Below are positions 1 through 9,361 of a stretch of 64,000 bases of DNA, one piece after another. The stretch is from contig NZ_CP047452.1 in the NCBI RefSeq assembly GCF_030440595.1, positions 2,046,001 through 2,110,000 on the forward strand, read 5' to 3'. A program made the translations under genes and the position numbers. The DNA is from Corynebacterium glucuronolyticum DSM 44120 (GTDB lineage: Bacteria; Actinomycetota; Actinomycetes; Mycobacteriales; Mycobacteriaceae). The notes under the pieces were generated by a model. That model was not told the DNA's origin, did not search any database, and saw only the letters and a program-made list of their open reading frames with translations. Numbering within the stretch: the first letter of the stretch is position 1; every line of letters starts with the position of its first letter.

Positions 1-12
1 TATCTTTATGCG

Positions 13-85
13 TGCGCTCTACAGGGCTCGAACCTGTGACCTTCTGGGTGTAAACCAGATGCTCTCCCAACTGAGCTAAAAGCGC
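13..85 (-). tRNA. tRNA-Val (anticodon UAC)
   Basis: The minus strand folds as a full cloverleaf. The acceptor GCGCTTT pairs with AGAGCGC (one G-U pair), the D stem is GCTC/GAGC, the anticodon stem is TCTGG/CCAGA and the T arm is ACAGG-TTCGAAC-CCTGT. The seven-base loop TTTACAC places UAC at the anticodon, which reads GUA valine codons. The 3' CCA is not encoded; CGC follows the discriminator A. Confidence 0.96.
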
Positions 86-133
86 CGACGTGCAGGTAAC
101 TGTAGCACGGACCGTCGGGTCCGCGAAAATCGC

Positions 134-550
134 CTACTTGGCCTGCTTATTTCCGCGCTGCACGAGGCAGGAACCCTGCCAGCTTCCCAGACGCTGCGCG
201 CCGGTCTGGACGAGACCTGCCAGCTGCGCAGACTCAGCGATGATGCCGGGTTCGACGGTTCCTTCCGTACCCGTCGCGGGGGTGAGCAACCAGATGCAAC
301 CGGAATCCGAGAGGTTGCGCACTGCGTCGACGAGACCGTCGACAAGATCTCCATCCTCGTCCCGCCACCAGCACAGAACCATATCACAGATGTCGTCAGT
401 GTCCTCGTCTACGAGATCGGCACCGATCACGTCTTCGAGCGCCTCGCTAATGTTGCTATCGGCATCGTCATCCCACCCCAGTTCCTGAACAATGAGACCA
501 GGACGTGCCCCCAGGATCTTCGCGTAATCCTGCTCGCGACCATCTGCCAC
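134..550 (-). CDS. DUF3052 family protein
   Basis: A 138-residue acidic cytosolic protein of unknown function that matches the actinobacterial DUF3052 family in length and character (central 'MVLCWWRDEDGDL' and 'DSGCIWLLTPATG' segments). It has no membrane segment or signal peptide. In actinobacteria this family is commonly encoded beside aceE, and here aceE lies 1.7 kb away across a permease gene. The start is GTG at 550, with an AGGAAGG ribosome-binding sequence about a dozen bases upstream. It is divergent from the permease across a 194-bp gap. No catalytic motif is visible, so no activity is assigned. Confidence 0.85.
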   Translation of the reverse strand: MADGREQDYAKILGARPGLIVQELGWDDDADSNISEALEDVIGADLVDEDTDDICDMVLCWWRDEDGDLVDGLVDAVRNLSDSGCIWLLTPATGTEGTVEPGIIAESAQLAGLVQTGAQRLGSWQGSCLVQRGNKQAK

Positions 551-744
551 GTGAAATAAACCTTCCTCTACGGAGTAAAAACTGAATATTGCACTACATA
601 TTACCGCCTATTGCTCTGTTTCTCCACGAAAGCGGGCATGAACCATACGAAAGTAGGAGCGTCCGCGTAGTGAGATTGTTTAACGATGCAAGGGTTTAAG
701 ATAAGTGTGACACTATCCGTTCTTTGTATGATTAGGAACACATT

Positions 745-2181
745 ATGACTTCCCCGTCATCCCAACACGTGGATAAAGCGGACGCGGGCTACTCAAAGGC
801 TCTCAAACCGCGTCACATGCAAATGATTGCCATCGGCGGTTCCATCGGCACCGGCCTCTTCCTCGGTGCAGGCGGACGCATTTCCATGGGTGGCCCTGCC
901 CTCGCCTTCGCCTACGCCCTGTGCGGCATCTTCGCATTCTTTATGATCCGTGCCCTCGGCGAGCTCACCATCTACCGCCCGTCCTCCGGAGCGTTCGTTT
1001 CCTACGCCCGCGAGTTCCAGGGCGAGGGCGGCGCCTACGCCACCGGCTGGCTGTTCTTCCTCGACTGGTCCGTGACCGTGATGGCGGACATCACCGCGGT
1101 CGCCCTGTACGTCCACTACTGGTCCATCTTCACCACCATCCCCCAATGGATACTCGCCTTCGGCGCTCTGGCCATTGTGTTTGTCCTCAACCTGCTCTCC
1201 GTGAAAGTCTTCGGTGAGCTCGAGTTCTGGTTTGCACTCATCAAGGTGGCGGCGATCGTCATCTTCATGATTGTCGCGATCATCTTCATCGTCACGGGTA
1301 ACTCCAGCGCCGGCTACGATCCCGGCATCCAGCTCATCCGCGACAACGGTGGCCTCTTCCCCGAGGGCTTCGCGCCGATGGTCACCCTGGCCCTCGGTGT
1401 TGTCTTCGCGTTCGGTGGCACAGAAATGGTCGGTGTCGCAGCCGGCGAGGCGAAAAACGTCCGCGAGGTCATGCCCAAGGCCGTCAACTCGGTCATGTGG
1501 CGCATCGCCCTGTTCTACATCGGCTCCGTGTTCCTCCTCATCATGGTCATGCCGTACGATGCCTACTCGTCCAACGAGAGTCCGTTTGTCACCTTCTTCT
1601 CCGCCATCGGTGTCCCCCATGCCGGTGACATCATGAACCTTGTCGTCCTCACCGCCGCCATGAGCTCCCTCAACGCCGGCCTATACTCCACCGGCCGCAC
1701 CCTCCGGTCGCTGGCTGTTGCGGGCTCTGCCCCAAAGGTAGCGGCCAAGATGAACAAGAACCACGTTCCCGCCGGCGGCATCGCGATCACCGCTGGTCTT
1801 GGGCTCGTCGGTGTGCTCATCAACTACATTTACCCCACCGATGCCTTCAACATCGTCATGAACCTGGCAGGCATCGGCATCGCCGGTACATGGATGTCCA
1901 TCATGGTTTCCCACTGGCTCTTCGTGCGCAAGGCAAAGCGCGGTGAAGTGGAGCGTCCGGACTTCAAGCTGTTCTGCGCGCCAGTCACTAACTTCCTCAC
2001 CCTCGCCTTCCTTGCCCTCATCATTGTTGCAATGTGGATGCAGGATACGGCGGGCAAAATCACCATCTCTACCTTCGTTGTTCTCGCCATCCTGTGGGCT
2101 ATTGCCTGGTTCGGATTCATTCGCAAACGCGTCGACGGAAGCCTCCTAGAAAAGATGATTCCCGGCGACGAGGAGGAATAA
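745..2181 (+). CDS. ansP: L-asparagine permease-like amino acid transporter (APC superfamily)
   Basis: A 478-residue integral membrane protein with about 12 transmembrane segments, predicted to import an amino acid by proton symport. Family-defining stretches are 'MQMIAIGGSIGTGLFLGAGG' near residue 25, 'RPSSGAFVSYAREF' near 80 and 'FGELEFWFALIKVAAI' near 155. Collinearity with Escherichia coli AnsP, recalled from memory, runs through most of the length, which favours asparagine over other AAT-family substrates. Substrate cannot be proven from sequence. The ATG at 745 has AGGA eight bases upstream, and a TATGAT -10-like box sits at 727-732. aceE follows after a 54-bp spacer that holds its own promoter-like box, so the two may be separately transcribed. 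Confidence 0.85.
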   Translation: MTSPSSQHVDKADAGYSKALKPRHMQMIAIGGSIGTGLFLGAGGRISMGGPALAFAYALCGIFAFFMIRALGELTIYRPSSGAFVSYAREFQGEGGAYATGWLFFLDWSVTVMADITAVALYVHYWSIFTTIPQWILAFGALAIVFVLNLLSVKVFGELEFWFALIKVAAIVIFMIVAIIFIVTGNSSAGYDPGIQLIRDNGGLFPEGFAPMVTLALGVVFAFGGTEMVGVAAGEAKNVREVMPKAVNSVMWRIALFYIGSVFLLIMVMPYDAYSSNESPFVTFFSAIGVPHAGDIMNLVVLTAAMSSLNAGLYSTGRTLRSLAVAGSAPKVAAKMNKNHVPAGGIAITAGLGLVGVLINYIYPTDAFNIVMNLAGIGIAGTWMSIMVSHWLFVRKAKRGEVERPDFKLFCAPVTNFLTLAFLALIIVAMWMQDTAGKITISTFVVLAILWAIAWFGFIRKRVDGSLLEKMIPGDEEE

Positions 2182-2185
2182 CACG

Positions 2186-2224
2186 TAAAATTTAAACAAA
2201 AGTAATCTTTTTACCCCTAGGAGG
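2186..2224 (+). promoter_or_regulatory. Probable aceE promoter -10 and strong ribosome-binding site
   Basis: The spacer between the permease and aceE contains TAAAAT at 2186-2191, fitting the corynebacterial TANNNT -10 consensus. A near-perfect AGGAGG Shine-Dalgarno sequence follows at 2219-2224, eleven bases before the ATG at 2236. No convincing -35 is seen. Confidence 0.4.
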
Positions 2225-2235
2225 AAAAACCCGCC

Positions 2236-4986
2236 ATGGCAGAAAACATGATGGACGATAGTAACTACGTCCTCGTCCGCGACGGCGTCGCCTCGTACCT
2301 GCACGACGACGACCCCGAAGAAACGCGCGAATGGCTCGAATCCCTCGACGGACTCCTGGAAACCAGCGACATGGGTCGCGCCCGCTTCCTCATGCTCCGA
2401 CTTCTGGAGCGTGCGACGGCAAAGCGCGTCCCGCTGCCCTCGCTGACCTCCACCGACTACGTCAACACCATCCCCACCTCTCTCGAACCAGAATTCCCCG
2501 GCGACGAGGACATCGAGAAGGATTACCGCCGCTGGATCCGTTGGAACGCCGCCATCATGGTGCACCGCGCGCAGCGCCCCGGCATCGAGGTCGGCGGGCA
2601 CATTTCCACCTACGCCGGTGCCTCCCCGCTCTACGAGGTGGGTCTCAACCACTTCTTCCGCGGCAAGGACCACCCCGGCGGAGGAGATCAGATCTTCTTC
2701 CAGGGCCACGCCTCCCCCGGCATGTACGCCCGCGCCTTCCTTGAGGGGCGACTGACGGAAGAAGACCTCGATGGTTTCCGCCAGGAAGTCTCCCGCGAAA
2801 ACGGTGGCCTGCCCAGCTACCCGCACCCGCACGGCATGCCGGAGTTCTGGGAGTTCCCCACAGTGTCTATGGGCCTCGGTCCAATGGATGCCATCTACCA
2901 GGCACGCTTTAACAAGTACCTGCACAACCGCGGCATTAAGGACACGTCCGAGCAGCATGTGTGGGCTTTCCTCGGCGACGGCGAGATGGACGAACCCGAG
3001 TCCCGTGGCCTTATTCAAACTGCGGCCACCAACCAGCTGGACAACCTCACCTTCGTGATTAACTGCAACCTGCAGCGCCTCGACGGCCCGGTTCGTGGCA
3101 ACGGGAAGATCATCCAGGAGCTCGAGGCCTTCTTCCGGGGCGCGGGCTGGAACGTGATCAAGGTCATTTGGGGCCGCGAGTGGGATGCACTGTTCGAGGC
3201 TGATCCGGACGGCAACCTTGTCAAACTCATGAACCACACCGTGGACGGCGATTACCAGGCGTTCAAGGGCCACGACGGTGCCTACGTTCGCGAGCACTTC
3301 TTCGGGGCCACCCCCGAAACCGCGAAGCTCGTGGAAAACATGACCGACGAGGAAATCTGGCACCTCCACCGCGGTGGCCACGATTACCGCAAGATCTACG
3401 CCGCCTACCAGAAGGCCCTGGAGACAAAGGGACAGCCCACCGTCATCCTCGCCCACACCATCAAGGGCTACGGCCTTGGCCGTAACTTCGAGGGCAAGAA
3501 CGCCACCCACCAGATGAAGAAACTGACGCTGGAAGACCTCAAGTACTTCCGCACCAAGCAGCACGTCCCGATCAGCGACGAAGAGCTGGAGAAGAACCCA
3601 AAGGAGCCCCCGTACTACAACCCGGGGCCGGATCACCCCTCCATCAAGTACATGCTTGAGCGTCGAAAAGAACTCGGCGGCTTCCTGCCGGAGCGGCGCG
3701 GCCACCGCTACGAGCCACTGACCGTCCCCGGACCGGAAACTCTGAAGAAGCACATGAAGGACTCCGGCAAGCAGAAGGTCGCCACCACCATGGCCGTGGT
3801 GCGTATCTTCAAGGATCTCATGCGCGACAAGGAGCTCGGTGAGCGTTTCGTGCCGATCATCCCCGATGAGGCCCGCACCTTCGGCATGGACTCCTGGTTC
3901 CCCAAGCTGAAGATCTACAACCCACTCGGCCAGCAGTACACGCCGGTGGACGACGACCTCATGCTCAGCTACCGCGAGGCCGTCGACGGCCAGATCATGC
4001 ACGAGGGCATCAACGAGGCTGGCTCCGTCGCCGAGTTCATCGCCGCCGGCACGGCGTACGCCACCCATGGCGTGGCGATGATCCCGATGTACATCTTCTA
4101 CTCCATGTTCGGTTTCCAGCGCACCGGCGATTCTATCTGGGCCGCCGGCGACCAGATGGCTCGCGGATTCCTCTTCGGTGCCACCGCCGGTCGCACGACG
4201 CTGACCGGTGAGGGCTTGCAGCACCTGGACGGCCACTCCCTCACCCTCGCATCGACAAACCCGGCTGTCGTGTCCTACGATCCGGCGTTTGCCTACGAGC
4301 TCGCCTACCTCATCCCCCGTGGGATTGAGCGGATGTACGGCACGGCCGACGGCGAAAACGTGATCTACTACATCACGATTTACAACCAGCCGATCCACCA
4401 GCCAGCCGCACCGGACGACCTCGATGTGGAGGGCCTGCACAAGGGCATCTACCTGTACGACAAGGCTACGGGTGACGGCCCCTCCGCGAACCTGTTGGCG
4501 TCCGGTGTCGGGATGCAGTCGGCGTTGAAGGCACGCGACATCCTCCGCGACGACTACGGTGTGAGCCTCAACTTGTTCTCCGTCACCTCCTGGAGCGAGC
4601 TTGCCCGCGATGGCCGCGCGAAGGATCGCGTCGCCCTGCGTGATCCGTCCGTGGATCCGGAAAAGGCATTCGTCACCGAGGTGCTGGAAAAGGTTGACGG
4701 CCCGTACATCGGCGTTTCCGATTTCGAGTGCGCGGTTCCCGATTCCATCCGCAAGTGGGTGCCCGGCGAGTACACGGTCCTCGGTGCCGACGGCTTCGGC
4801 TTCTCGGACACGCGCGAAGGAGCCCGCCGCTACTTCAACATCGATGGCGAGTCCATCACTGTGGCGGTGTTGAGTGCCCTAGCCCGGGAAGGAAAAGTCG
4901 ACCGCGAGGTTGCGGTACAGGCTGCTAAGGACATGAAGATCACTGATGCGACGGCCACCTACCAGGGGGCAACGCAGGACCACTAG
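2236..4986 (+). CDS. aceE: Pyruvate dehydrogenase E1 component, homodimeric type
   Basis: A 916-residue thiamine-diphosphate enzyme that decarboxylates pyruvate and passes the acetyl group to the lipoyl E2 of the pyruvate dehydrogenase complex. Length and architecture match the single-chain AceE of actinobacteria and Gammaproteobacteria rather than the alpha2beta2 type. The thiamine-diphosphate motif begins with '[10 protein letters not shown]' near residue 240 and ends around '[16 protein letters not shown]'. The pyrimidine-binding and transketolase C-terminal domains follow, with '[13 protein letters not shown]' near 590. The gene has its own strong ribosome-binding site. Its TAG stop overlaps the stop of the convergent hydrolase gene by four bases. 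Confidence 0.98.
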   Translation: MAENMMDDSNYVLVRDGVASYLHDDDPEETREWLESLDGLLETSDMGRARFLMLRLLERATAKRVPLPSLTSTDYVNTIPTSLEPEFPGDEDIEKDYRRWIRWNAAIMVHRAQRPGIEVGGHISTYAGASPLYEVGLNHFFRGKDHPGGGDQIFFQGHASPGMYARAFLEGRLTEEDLDGFRQEVSRENGGLPSYPHPHGMPEFWEFPTVSMGLGPMDAIYQARFNKYLHNRGIKDTSEQHVWAFLGDGEMDEPESRGLIQTAATNQLDNLTFVINCNLQRLDGPVRGNGKIIQELEAFFRGAGWNVIKVIWGREWDALFEADPDGNLVKLMNHTVDGDYQAFKGHDGAYVREHFFGATPETAKLVENMTDEEIWHLHRGGHDYRKIYAAYQKALETKGQPTVILAHTIKGYGLGRNFEGKNATHQMKKLTLEDLKYFRTKQHVPISDEELEKNPKEPPYYNPGPDHPSIKYMLERRKELGGFLPERRGHRYEPLTVPGPETLKKHMKDSGKQKVATTMAVVRIFKDLMRDKELGERFVPIIPDEARTFGMDSWFPKLKIYNPLGQQYTPVDDDLMLSYREAVDGQIMHEGINEAGSVAEFIAAGTAYATHGVAMIPMYIFYSMFGFQRTGDSIWAAGDQMARGFLFGATAGRTTLTGEGLQHLDGHSLTLASTNPAVVSYDPAFAYELAYLIPRGIERMYGTADGENVIYYITIYNQPIHQPAAPDDLDVEGLHKGIYLYDKATGDGPSANLLASGVGMQSALKARDILRDDYGVSLNLFSVTSWSELARDGRAKDRVALRDPSVDPEKAFVTEVLEKVDGPYIGVSDFECAVPDSIRKWVPGEYTVLGADGFGFSDTREGARRYFNIDGESITVAVLSALAREGKVDREVAVQAAKDMKITDATATYQGATQDH

Positions 4987-5972
4987 TGTTCTGGCGCTGC
5001 CTGAGCAGCCTTCACGAGATCCCCGATTGCCGCGTTCACGGCATCGGGGGTTTCTAGTATCAGCATGTGGCCGGCTTTTTCCAGGCGCTTTTCCTGCGCC
5101 TGTGGCCACAGCTCCTTGATCCGATCCGCCTGCGATTCGGGGGTGACATCGTCTTTCTTGCCCACGAGGACATACCCGGGGATGCCTTGAAGGGAGCTAG
5201 CCGCATCGACCTCGTCGTGGTGCTGAAGATCGTCGAAAAAGCCGACGAAGGTTTCCAGCGGGGTGTTGTCGATCATCGAGGCGTGGAATTCGATGAGGTT
5301 GTAGTCGGTGCCGTTGCGCTTGAACACCGTCGCGGACAGGGCCGGCGCGAGGATGGTGGCGAACGCATCCTTGATTTTCTGCGCGTCGCCGGGTGCCAGT
5401 TCGACGGCCTCCTGCGCTTTATCCGCAAGCGGGGAAGCAAGCACTTGCGGCAGCCCCTGGGACGAAAGCGACTCAATGGAGGAGGCGATGAGCACGAGTC
5501 CCACGACATTTTCGGGGTGCTTCTTGATTGCGTTGAGAGCGATGAGGCCACCCATTGAGTGCCCGACGAAGATGATCTTCGACTTGGGGCTGCGTTCGCG
5601 GACGAGAGCCAGGATATCGTCGCCGCAGGCCTCGATGGTGAGCTTATCTGCGGGTATCTCCCCGGTCTCACCGTGGCCACGAAGATCCATGAGGAGGCTC
5701 TTCACGTTCGGGTACTGATCGCGCAGGTAGTCCGTCTGCATGAAGTAGCTGTCGGCGGCAAGGGTGAAGCCGTGAATGAAGACGACTGTCAGGTCTGCGT
5801 CTGCCGGACCGATTTCCTTGTACACAAGCTGGAACCCGTCGCGGTCGATTGTCCCCTTGTGGGTGACGCCGACAAGTCCAGGGCGCTCGGTATCGGAGAA
5901 CTGCTGCGCCTTTTGTTCCTTCCCCTTGATCAGGCGCTTCCATAGGGTACTCACCGAATCGAAGATTTCCAC
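4983..5972 (-). CDS. Alpha/beta-hydrolase fold protein
   Basis: A 329-residue hydrolase. The fold signatures are an oxyanion-hole 'FIHGFT' near residue 85, the nucleophile elbow 'GHSMGG' with catalytic Ser near 160, and a C-terminal '[11 protein letters not shown]' supplying the His. The usual acid lies before it. There is no signal peptide, so it is probably cytosolic; the substrate is unknown. I choose GTG at 5972, not the GTG at 5996, because AAAAGGA precedes the former at suitable spacing and nothing like it precedes the latter. It is divergent from the acyl carrier protein gene 62 bp away, so an acyl-thioester or acyl-ester substrate is a reasonable guess only. Confidence 0.85.
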   Translation of the reverse strand: MEIFDSVSTLWKRLIKGKEQKAQQFSDTERPGLVGVTHKGTIDRDGFQLVYKEIGPADADLTVVFIHGFTLAADSYFMQTDYLRDQYPNVKSLLMDLRGHGETGEIPADKLTIEACGDDILALVRERSPKSKIIFVGHSMGGLIALNAIKKHPENVVGLVLIASSIESLSSQGLPQVLASPLADKAQEAVELAPGDAQKIKDAFATILAPALSATVFKRNGTDYNLIEFHASMIDNTPLETFVGFFDDLQHHDEVDAASSLQGIPGYVLVGKKDDVTPESQADRIKELWPQAQEKRLEKAGHMLILETPDAVNAAIGDLVKAAQAAPEH

Positions 5973-6034
5973 CGTACAATGTCCTTTTGTAGTCACTGGC
6001 TTGTCTATTCGATGGGAAAGTATAGGAGGAAACC

Positions 6035-6262
6035 GTGCCCGATACGAAAAACATCTACGACATCATTGCCGCCGTCGCCGGCCGCGAGGTATCGGCTGAA
6101 GAGCCCCTGAGCGACATTGGTGTGGACTCGCTGAGCCTGGTGGAACTTGCCGTCCGGCTCGAAGATGCCACCGGCGTGCGCTCGGATACGGTGGATTTTT
6201 CTCGCTTGTCGACGGTCGGTGACCTCGTTTCCTACATCGCACCGTCCCAGCCCGCAGACTGA
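6035..6262 (+). CDS. Acyl carrier protein
   Basis: A 75-residue four-helix carrier. The phosphopantetheine attachment motif 'GVDSLS' places the modified serine at residue 32, and the acidic helix that follows ('LVELAVRLEDATG') is the usual docking surface for partner enzymes. The length is typical. The GTG start at 6035 has AGGAGG upstream. It stands alone, with no fatty-acid synthase gene adjacent. Corynebacteria use a multidomain type I synthase for bulk fatty acids, so a discrete carrier must serve another role, such as a special acyl transfer. The divergent hydrolase next door is the only candidate partner in view. Confidence 0.9.
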   Translation: MPDTKNIYDIIAAVAGREVSAEEPLSDIGVDSLSLVELAVRLEDATGVRSDTVDFSRLSTVGDLVSYIAPSQPAD

Positions 6263-6708
6263 CCCTGTTTTTGTGGATAGCTCGCCTGGAAGAAAGGCAT
6301 CTTACTCTCGCAGACATAAGCCACCTGTAATCTTCGGGGCTTGCCTTCCTGCGGGCTATTGGCTCCTTCCTGCGGGCTATTGGCTCCTTCCTGCACGGAG
6401 TCACACACTCGCCCTCTACTCCCAAGCACACCACACCATTTACAACGACGACGACCGATACACCACCGGCAAACAAGAAAAACGCGAGGCGCGGGCGGGG
6501 CGAACACGGACGAGCAGGACGAGGACGAACGAGCAGCCAGAAAACCGCCCTACGACGAGCAGATCCACCCCACTGTCAACTACGGGGTCGAATACTCGGA
6601 GATCGAATACACAGGAAGGTCCCGTGCGCTTACACAGCTGGACTGGAATAGGCCCGGCTTTCGCGACACACCCCGCCACGGCGGGGCATCTTGCATACCC
6701 TATTCCTG
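6263..6708. other. 446-bp stretch without a supported gene
   Basis: No reading frame here has plausible composition, a ribosome-binding site and family resemblance together. The stretch contains a 21-bp tandem repeat (6344-6394), a purine-rich, low-complexity middle part, and most of a long folded inverted repeat (6640-6715) at its right end. Confidence 0.6.
6344..6394. repeat. 21-bp tandem repeat, 2.4 copies
   Basis: The unit CCTTCCTGCGGGCTATTGGC plus T occurs perfectly at 6344-6364 and 6365-6385, and a third copy begins at 6386 and decays after nine bases. It lies in non-coding DNA. It could vary in copy number between strains. Confidence 0.9.
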
Positions 6709-6715
6709 CTAGTCC
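6640..6715 (-). terminator. Long structured inverted repeat over the 3' end of the following gene
   Basis: The outer stem joins GGACTGGAATAGG (6640-6652) to CCTATTCC (6699-6706) and AGTCC (6711-6715), with a four-base bulge. An inner hairpin CCCCGC/GCGGGG (6671-6676 with 6681-6686) sits inside. The element spans the TAG stop of the minus-strand gene ending at 6709, so it may end or stabilise that transcript. It lacks the T-run of a standard intrinsic terminator, hence the moderate confidence. Confidence 0.4.
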
Positions 6716-7041
6716 ACAATCACCATGTCGACATTGAACCCCCAGGAACACGACAGGTCATCGAGGGCTCGCTTCAGTTCCCCCAGCCCTTCGGGGCTTC
6801 CAGTAAGCAGTTGGGAGCATTCGACCATCCGCCGTTGTCCGGGAGCGCGGTGCCACTGCGTGAACCACTCAGCATACAACGGGTCGGAGGAGTAATCCGT
6901 AATCTGGGATGGGGCCGGCAGACACCGGACGAGGGCATCTTCGATGAGTCTCCGGGCACGAACAGGAACGGCGGTGAGCCGAAGTGAAGCGGTGGAATCG
7001 GTTGCGGGGGCAACGTGCGGGAGGCGGAGTGCGTTAGTCAT
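6709..7041 (-). CDS. Hypothetical protein, 110 residues
   Basis: I do not recognise a family. The start is ATG at 7041, preceded by AAAGG seven bases upstream; longer readings would begin without a ribosome-binding site. The product is soluble and mixed in charge, with an arginine-rich segment 'PVRARRLIEDALVRCL' near residue 30 and a tryptophan-containing middle 'YAEWFTQWHRAPGQRR'. Its size and the aromatic-basic centre recall small helical regulatory proteins, but no motif supports a function. It lies alone between the acyl carrier protein gene and a serine hydrolase gene. Its stop codon is embedded in a folded inverted repeat. Confidence 0.6.
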   Translation of the reverse strand: MTNALRLPHVAPATDSTASLRLTAVPVRARRLIEDALVRCLPAPSQITDYSSDPLYAEWFTQWHRAPGQRRMVECSQLLTGSPEGLGELKRALDDLSCSWGFNVDMVIVD

Positions 7042-7214
7042 GGGAAAACCTTTAATCGTCGTCGAAAAGTGAGCGTCTTCCGCGTGACATAAGCGGAGCG
7101 CTAAGACGAGGTGCGTCTTCCCCAACGGCCTCGGATTGACACAATTGTCACGCGAATCACTTCCAGCACGCAACCCTCAACAACCACTTAACCCCCCAGT
7201 CTTTCAAGGCCAGG

Positions 7215-8003
7215 TTAAGAGTTTGCCAGCCAGAAGGATTCGTTGGCCTCCATCCACAGCGGCTTCGCCCAATCGCCGAAGGGGCGGTCGGTGAGCACAA
7301 CAAGGCCCCTGCCGGACACACGATGAACCCACCAGAACGTCCCCGCCTGGCCGAAGTGGCCAACAGTATCCGCGGGCATGGACGGCCCCGTCCAATGCGG
7401 ATTCTTCTCCCCCTTGATCTCGAACCCCAGGCCCCACGGGCACGGCTTGTAGTTGCCGTAGCCGGGAACGATGCCGTTGAGGTCCGGGAACTGCACAGTA
7501 GTCGCCTCTTTGACAGTCGACGGATGCAACACCTGCGGGGAAATGACCTCTTCCGAAAAACGAAGCAGATCCTCCACCGTCGAACGGCCACCGAAGCCGG
7601 GATTACCGTAGATCTCCGTATGTTCCATGCCGAGTGGCTCGAAGACCGCCTCGCGGGCGTACTGCCCGAAGGGGATGTCGGTGAGCCGCTCGATTTCCCG
7701 GCCCAGCAGCGCGTAGGCCGAGGAAGAGTAAATGCGGCGCTCCCCCACCGGCTTCTGCGGGGTGAGATCATCGTGGGAGAGGCCGGAAGCATGAGCCAGA
7801 AGGTGACGGACGGTCGAGTCTTCGGGGCCCAGGGGCGTCGACAAGCTAAAGACACCTTCCTCGACGGCGACGAGCGTGGCGTAAGCCGAAAGGAGCTTCG
7901 TCACGCTCGCCAACTCGAAAACGGCGGACGTGTCACCGAAGGAGAAGCCAGATAGCGAGCCGGCGGCGACGGTGTCACAGGGCCAGTCGGAAAAATCGAT
8001 CAT
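7215..8003 (-). CDS. Serine hydrolase, class C beta-lactamase/penicillin-binding fold
   Basis: A 262-residue protein of the beta-lactamase (AmpC/esterase EstB-like) family. It has the SxxK catalytic pair in 'ASVTK' near residue 35, a 'YSSSAY' Tyr motif near 95, and the helical segment 'LLAHASGLSHDD' typical of the family. It is shorter than AmpC and has no signal peptide, so it is more likely a cytosolic esterase or peptidase than an antibiotic-resistance enzyme. Its gene begins two bases after the DAACS symporter gene ends and shares its transcript, which suggests it processes something linked to that transport step. That link is inference. Confidence 0.8.
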   Translation of the reverse strand: MIDFSDWPCDTVAAGSLSGFSFGDTSAVFELASVTKLLSAYATLVAVEEGVFSLSTPLGPEDSTVRHLLAHASGLSHDDLTPQKPVGERRIYSSSAYALLGREIERLTDIPFGQYAREAVFEPLGMEHTEIYGNPGFGGRSTVEDLLRFSEEVISPQVLHPSTVKEATTVQFPDLNGIVPGYGNYKPCPWGLGFEIKGEKNPHWTGPSMPADTVGHFGQAGTFWWVHRVSGRGLVVLTDRPFGDWAKPLWMEANESFWLANS

Positions 8004-8005
8004 GC

Positions 8006-9325
8006 CTAAATGTTAGCGCTGATCCTCTGGTCATCGTCCTCGTACACGGCGGTATCGAGGACCTTCTCGCGGCGGGACACGATAAGCGGGACAAGCGCCT
8101 GGCCCGTGACGTTCGTAGCCGTGCGCCCCATGTCAATGATGGAATCGACGGCAATGAGGAGGCCCACGCCCTCAAGGGGGAGACCGAGGGTCGACAGCGT
8201 CAGTGTGAGCATCACCGTCGCACCCGTCGTGCCCGCAGTTGCAGCAGAACCGATGACGCAGACGAAGGCGATAAGCAGGTAATCCGTAATCGACAACGGG
8301 AAGCCGTAGAACTGGCTCACGAAGATCGCTGAGATCGTTGGGTAGACCGCAGCGCAGCCATCCATCTTGCTCGTGGCACCAAGCGGCACCGCGAAGGCAG
8401 CGTAGGCACGGGGGACACCGAGGGCATCAACCGTCGTACGCTCCGTTACCGGCATGACACCCATGGACGAACGGGTAACAAAACCGAGTGAGGTCAGGGG
8501 CCACACCTTGCGGAAGAATTGCGCAACAGACAGCCCATTCGTCTTCAGGACGAGCGGGTAAATCACGAACATGACAAGCGCAAGGCCCACATAGATCGCA
8601 ATGACGAACATCCCCAAAGATGTCAGAGCGTCCCAACCGTATGTTGCGACAGCCTTGCCGATGAGCGCAGCCGTGCCGATCGGTGCAATGCGAATAACCC
8701 ACCACAGCACCTTCTGGATAACCTCGAGAACGCTGGCCGAGAGCTCGAAGATGGGCTCAGCCTTCTTCCCCACCTGGATCGAGGCGATCCCGAAAGCGAT
8801 AGACAGGACAAGAATCTGCAGAATGTTGAAATTCAGCGAAACGCCCGAGTCCGTCGCGCGAGCGGAAAGACCCAAGATGTTGCTTGGGACGATGGATTGC
8901 AGGAACCCAAGCCACGAGCCCTGCCCCGACGGGGCGGCGGCCGAGGACGCATCCACCGTCGTATTCACGCCCGGTTTCAGGACGAGCGCCACGATCGTGG
9001 CGACAACGACGGAGGCAAGGGACGTAATCGCAAACCACAAAAGGGTCTGCCAGGCAAGCCGGGCCGCGTTGGTCACCTGGCGCAGGTTAGCAATAGATGT
9101 AAGGACGGCCGTGATAACCAGCGGCGGGATAAGCACCTTCAGGAGGGTGACATACGCCGAGCCGACGGCTGTGAGCGTAGATTCAAGCCACTCAATATCG
9201 AAGGAGCGGGAGATGAAGCCCAGGATAAGGCCGATGATGAGACCGTAGATCACCTGGGCGGCGAAGCTGGTAAAGGGATTCGACTTGTGTTGGGTTGGCG
9301 AATCCACAGGTGCGGTTTTGGTCAT
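8006..9325 (-). CDS. Dicarboxylate/amino acid:cation symporter (DAACS family)
   Basis: A 439-residue transporter with the GltPh/DctA topology: eight membrane helices and two re-entrant hairpins. Diagnostic pieces are 'LKVLIPPLVITAVLTSIANL' near residue 65, a TM7-region motif 'SKMDGCAAVYPTISAIF' near 310 where many relatives have NMDGT, and 'IIDMGRTATNVTG' near 395. The Cys-Ala version of the TM7 motif resembles the TcyP cystine branch, so glutamate, dicarboxylate or cystine are all possible. The ATG at 9325 is preceded by AAGGAAG. A good promoter with an overlapping inverted repeat lies upstream, and the downstream serine hydrolase gene is co-transcribed. Confidence 0.9.
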   Translation of the reverse strand: MTKTAPVDSPTQHKSNPFTSFAAQVIYGLIIGLILGFISRSFDIEWLESTLTAVGSAYVTLLKVLIPPLVITAVLTSIANLRQVTNAARLAWQTLLWFAITSLASVVVATIVALVLKPGVNTTVDASSAAAPSGQGSWLGFLQSIVPSNILGLSARATDSGVSLNFNILQILVLSIAFGIASIQVGKKAEPIFELSASVLEVIQKVLWWVIRIAPIGTAALIGKAVATYGWDALTSLGMFVIAIYVGLALVMFVIYPLVLKTNGLSVAQFFRKVWPLTSLGFVTRSSMGVMPVTERTTVDALGVPRAYAAFAVPLGATSKMDGCAAVYPTISAIFVSQFYGFPLSITDYLLIAFVCVIGSAATAGTTGATVMLTLTLSTLGLPLEGVGLLIAVDSIIDMGRTATNVTGQALVPLIVSRREKVLDTAVYEDDDQRISANI

Positions 9326-9361
9326 GTTCTTCCTTCAAGGTGTTTTCGTTGATATGACCCC

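Noticed and set aside
2146..4440. A long minus-strand open frame of over 760 codons opposite aceE
   Set aside because: It mirrors aceE codon structure, has a Val/Gly/Glu/His-biased composition and resembles no family; it is a GC-rich antisense shadow.
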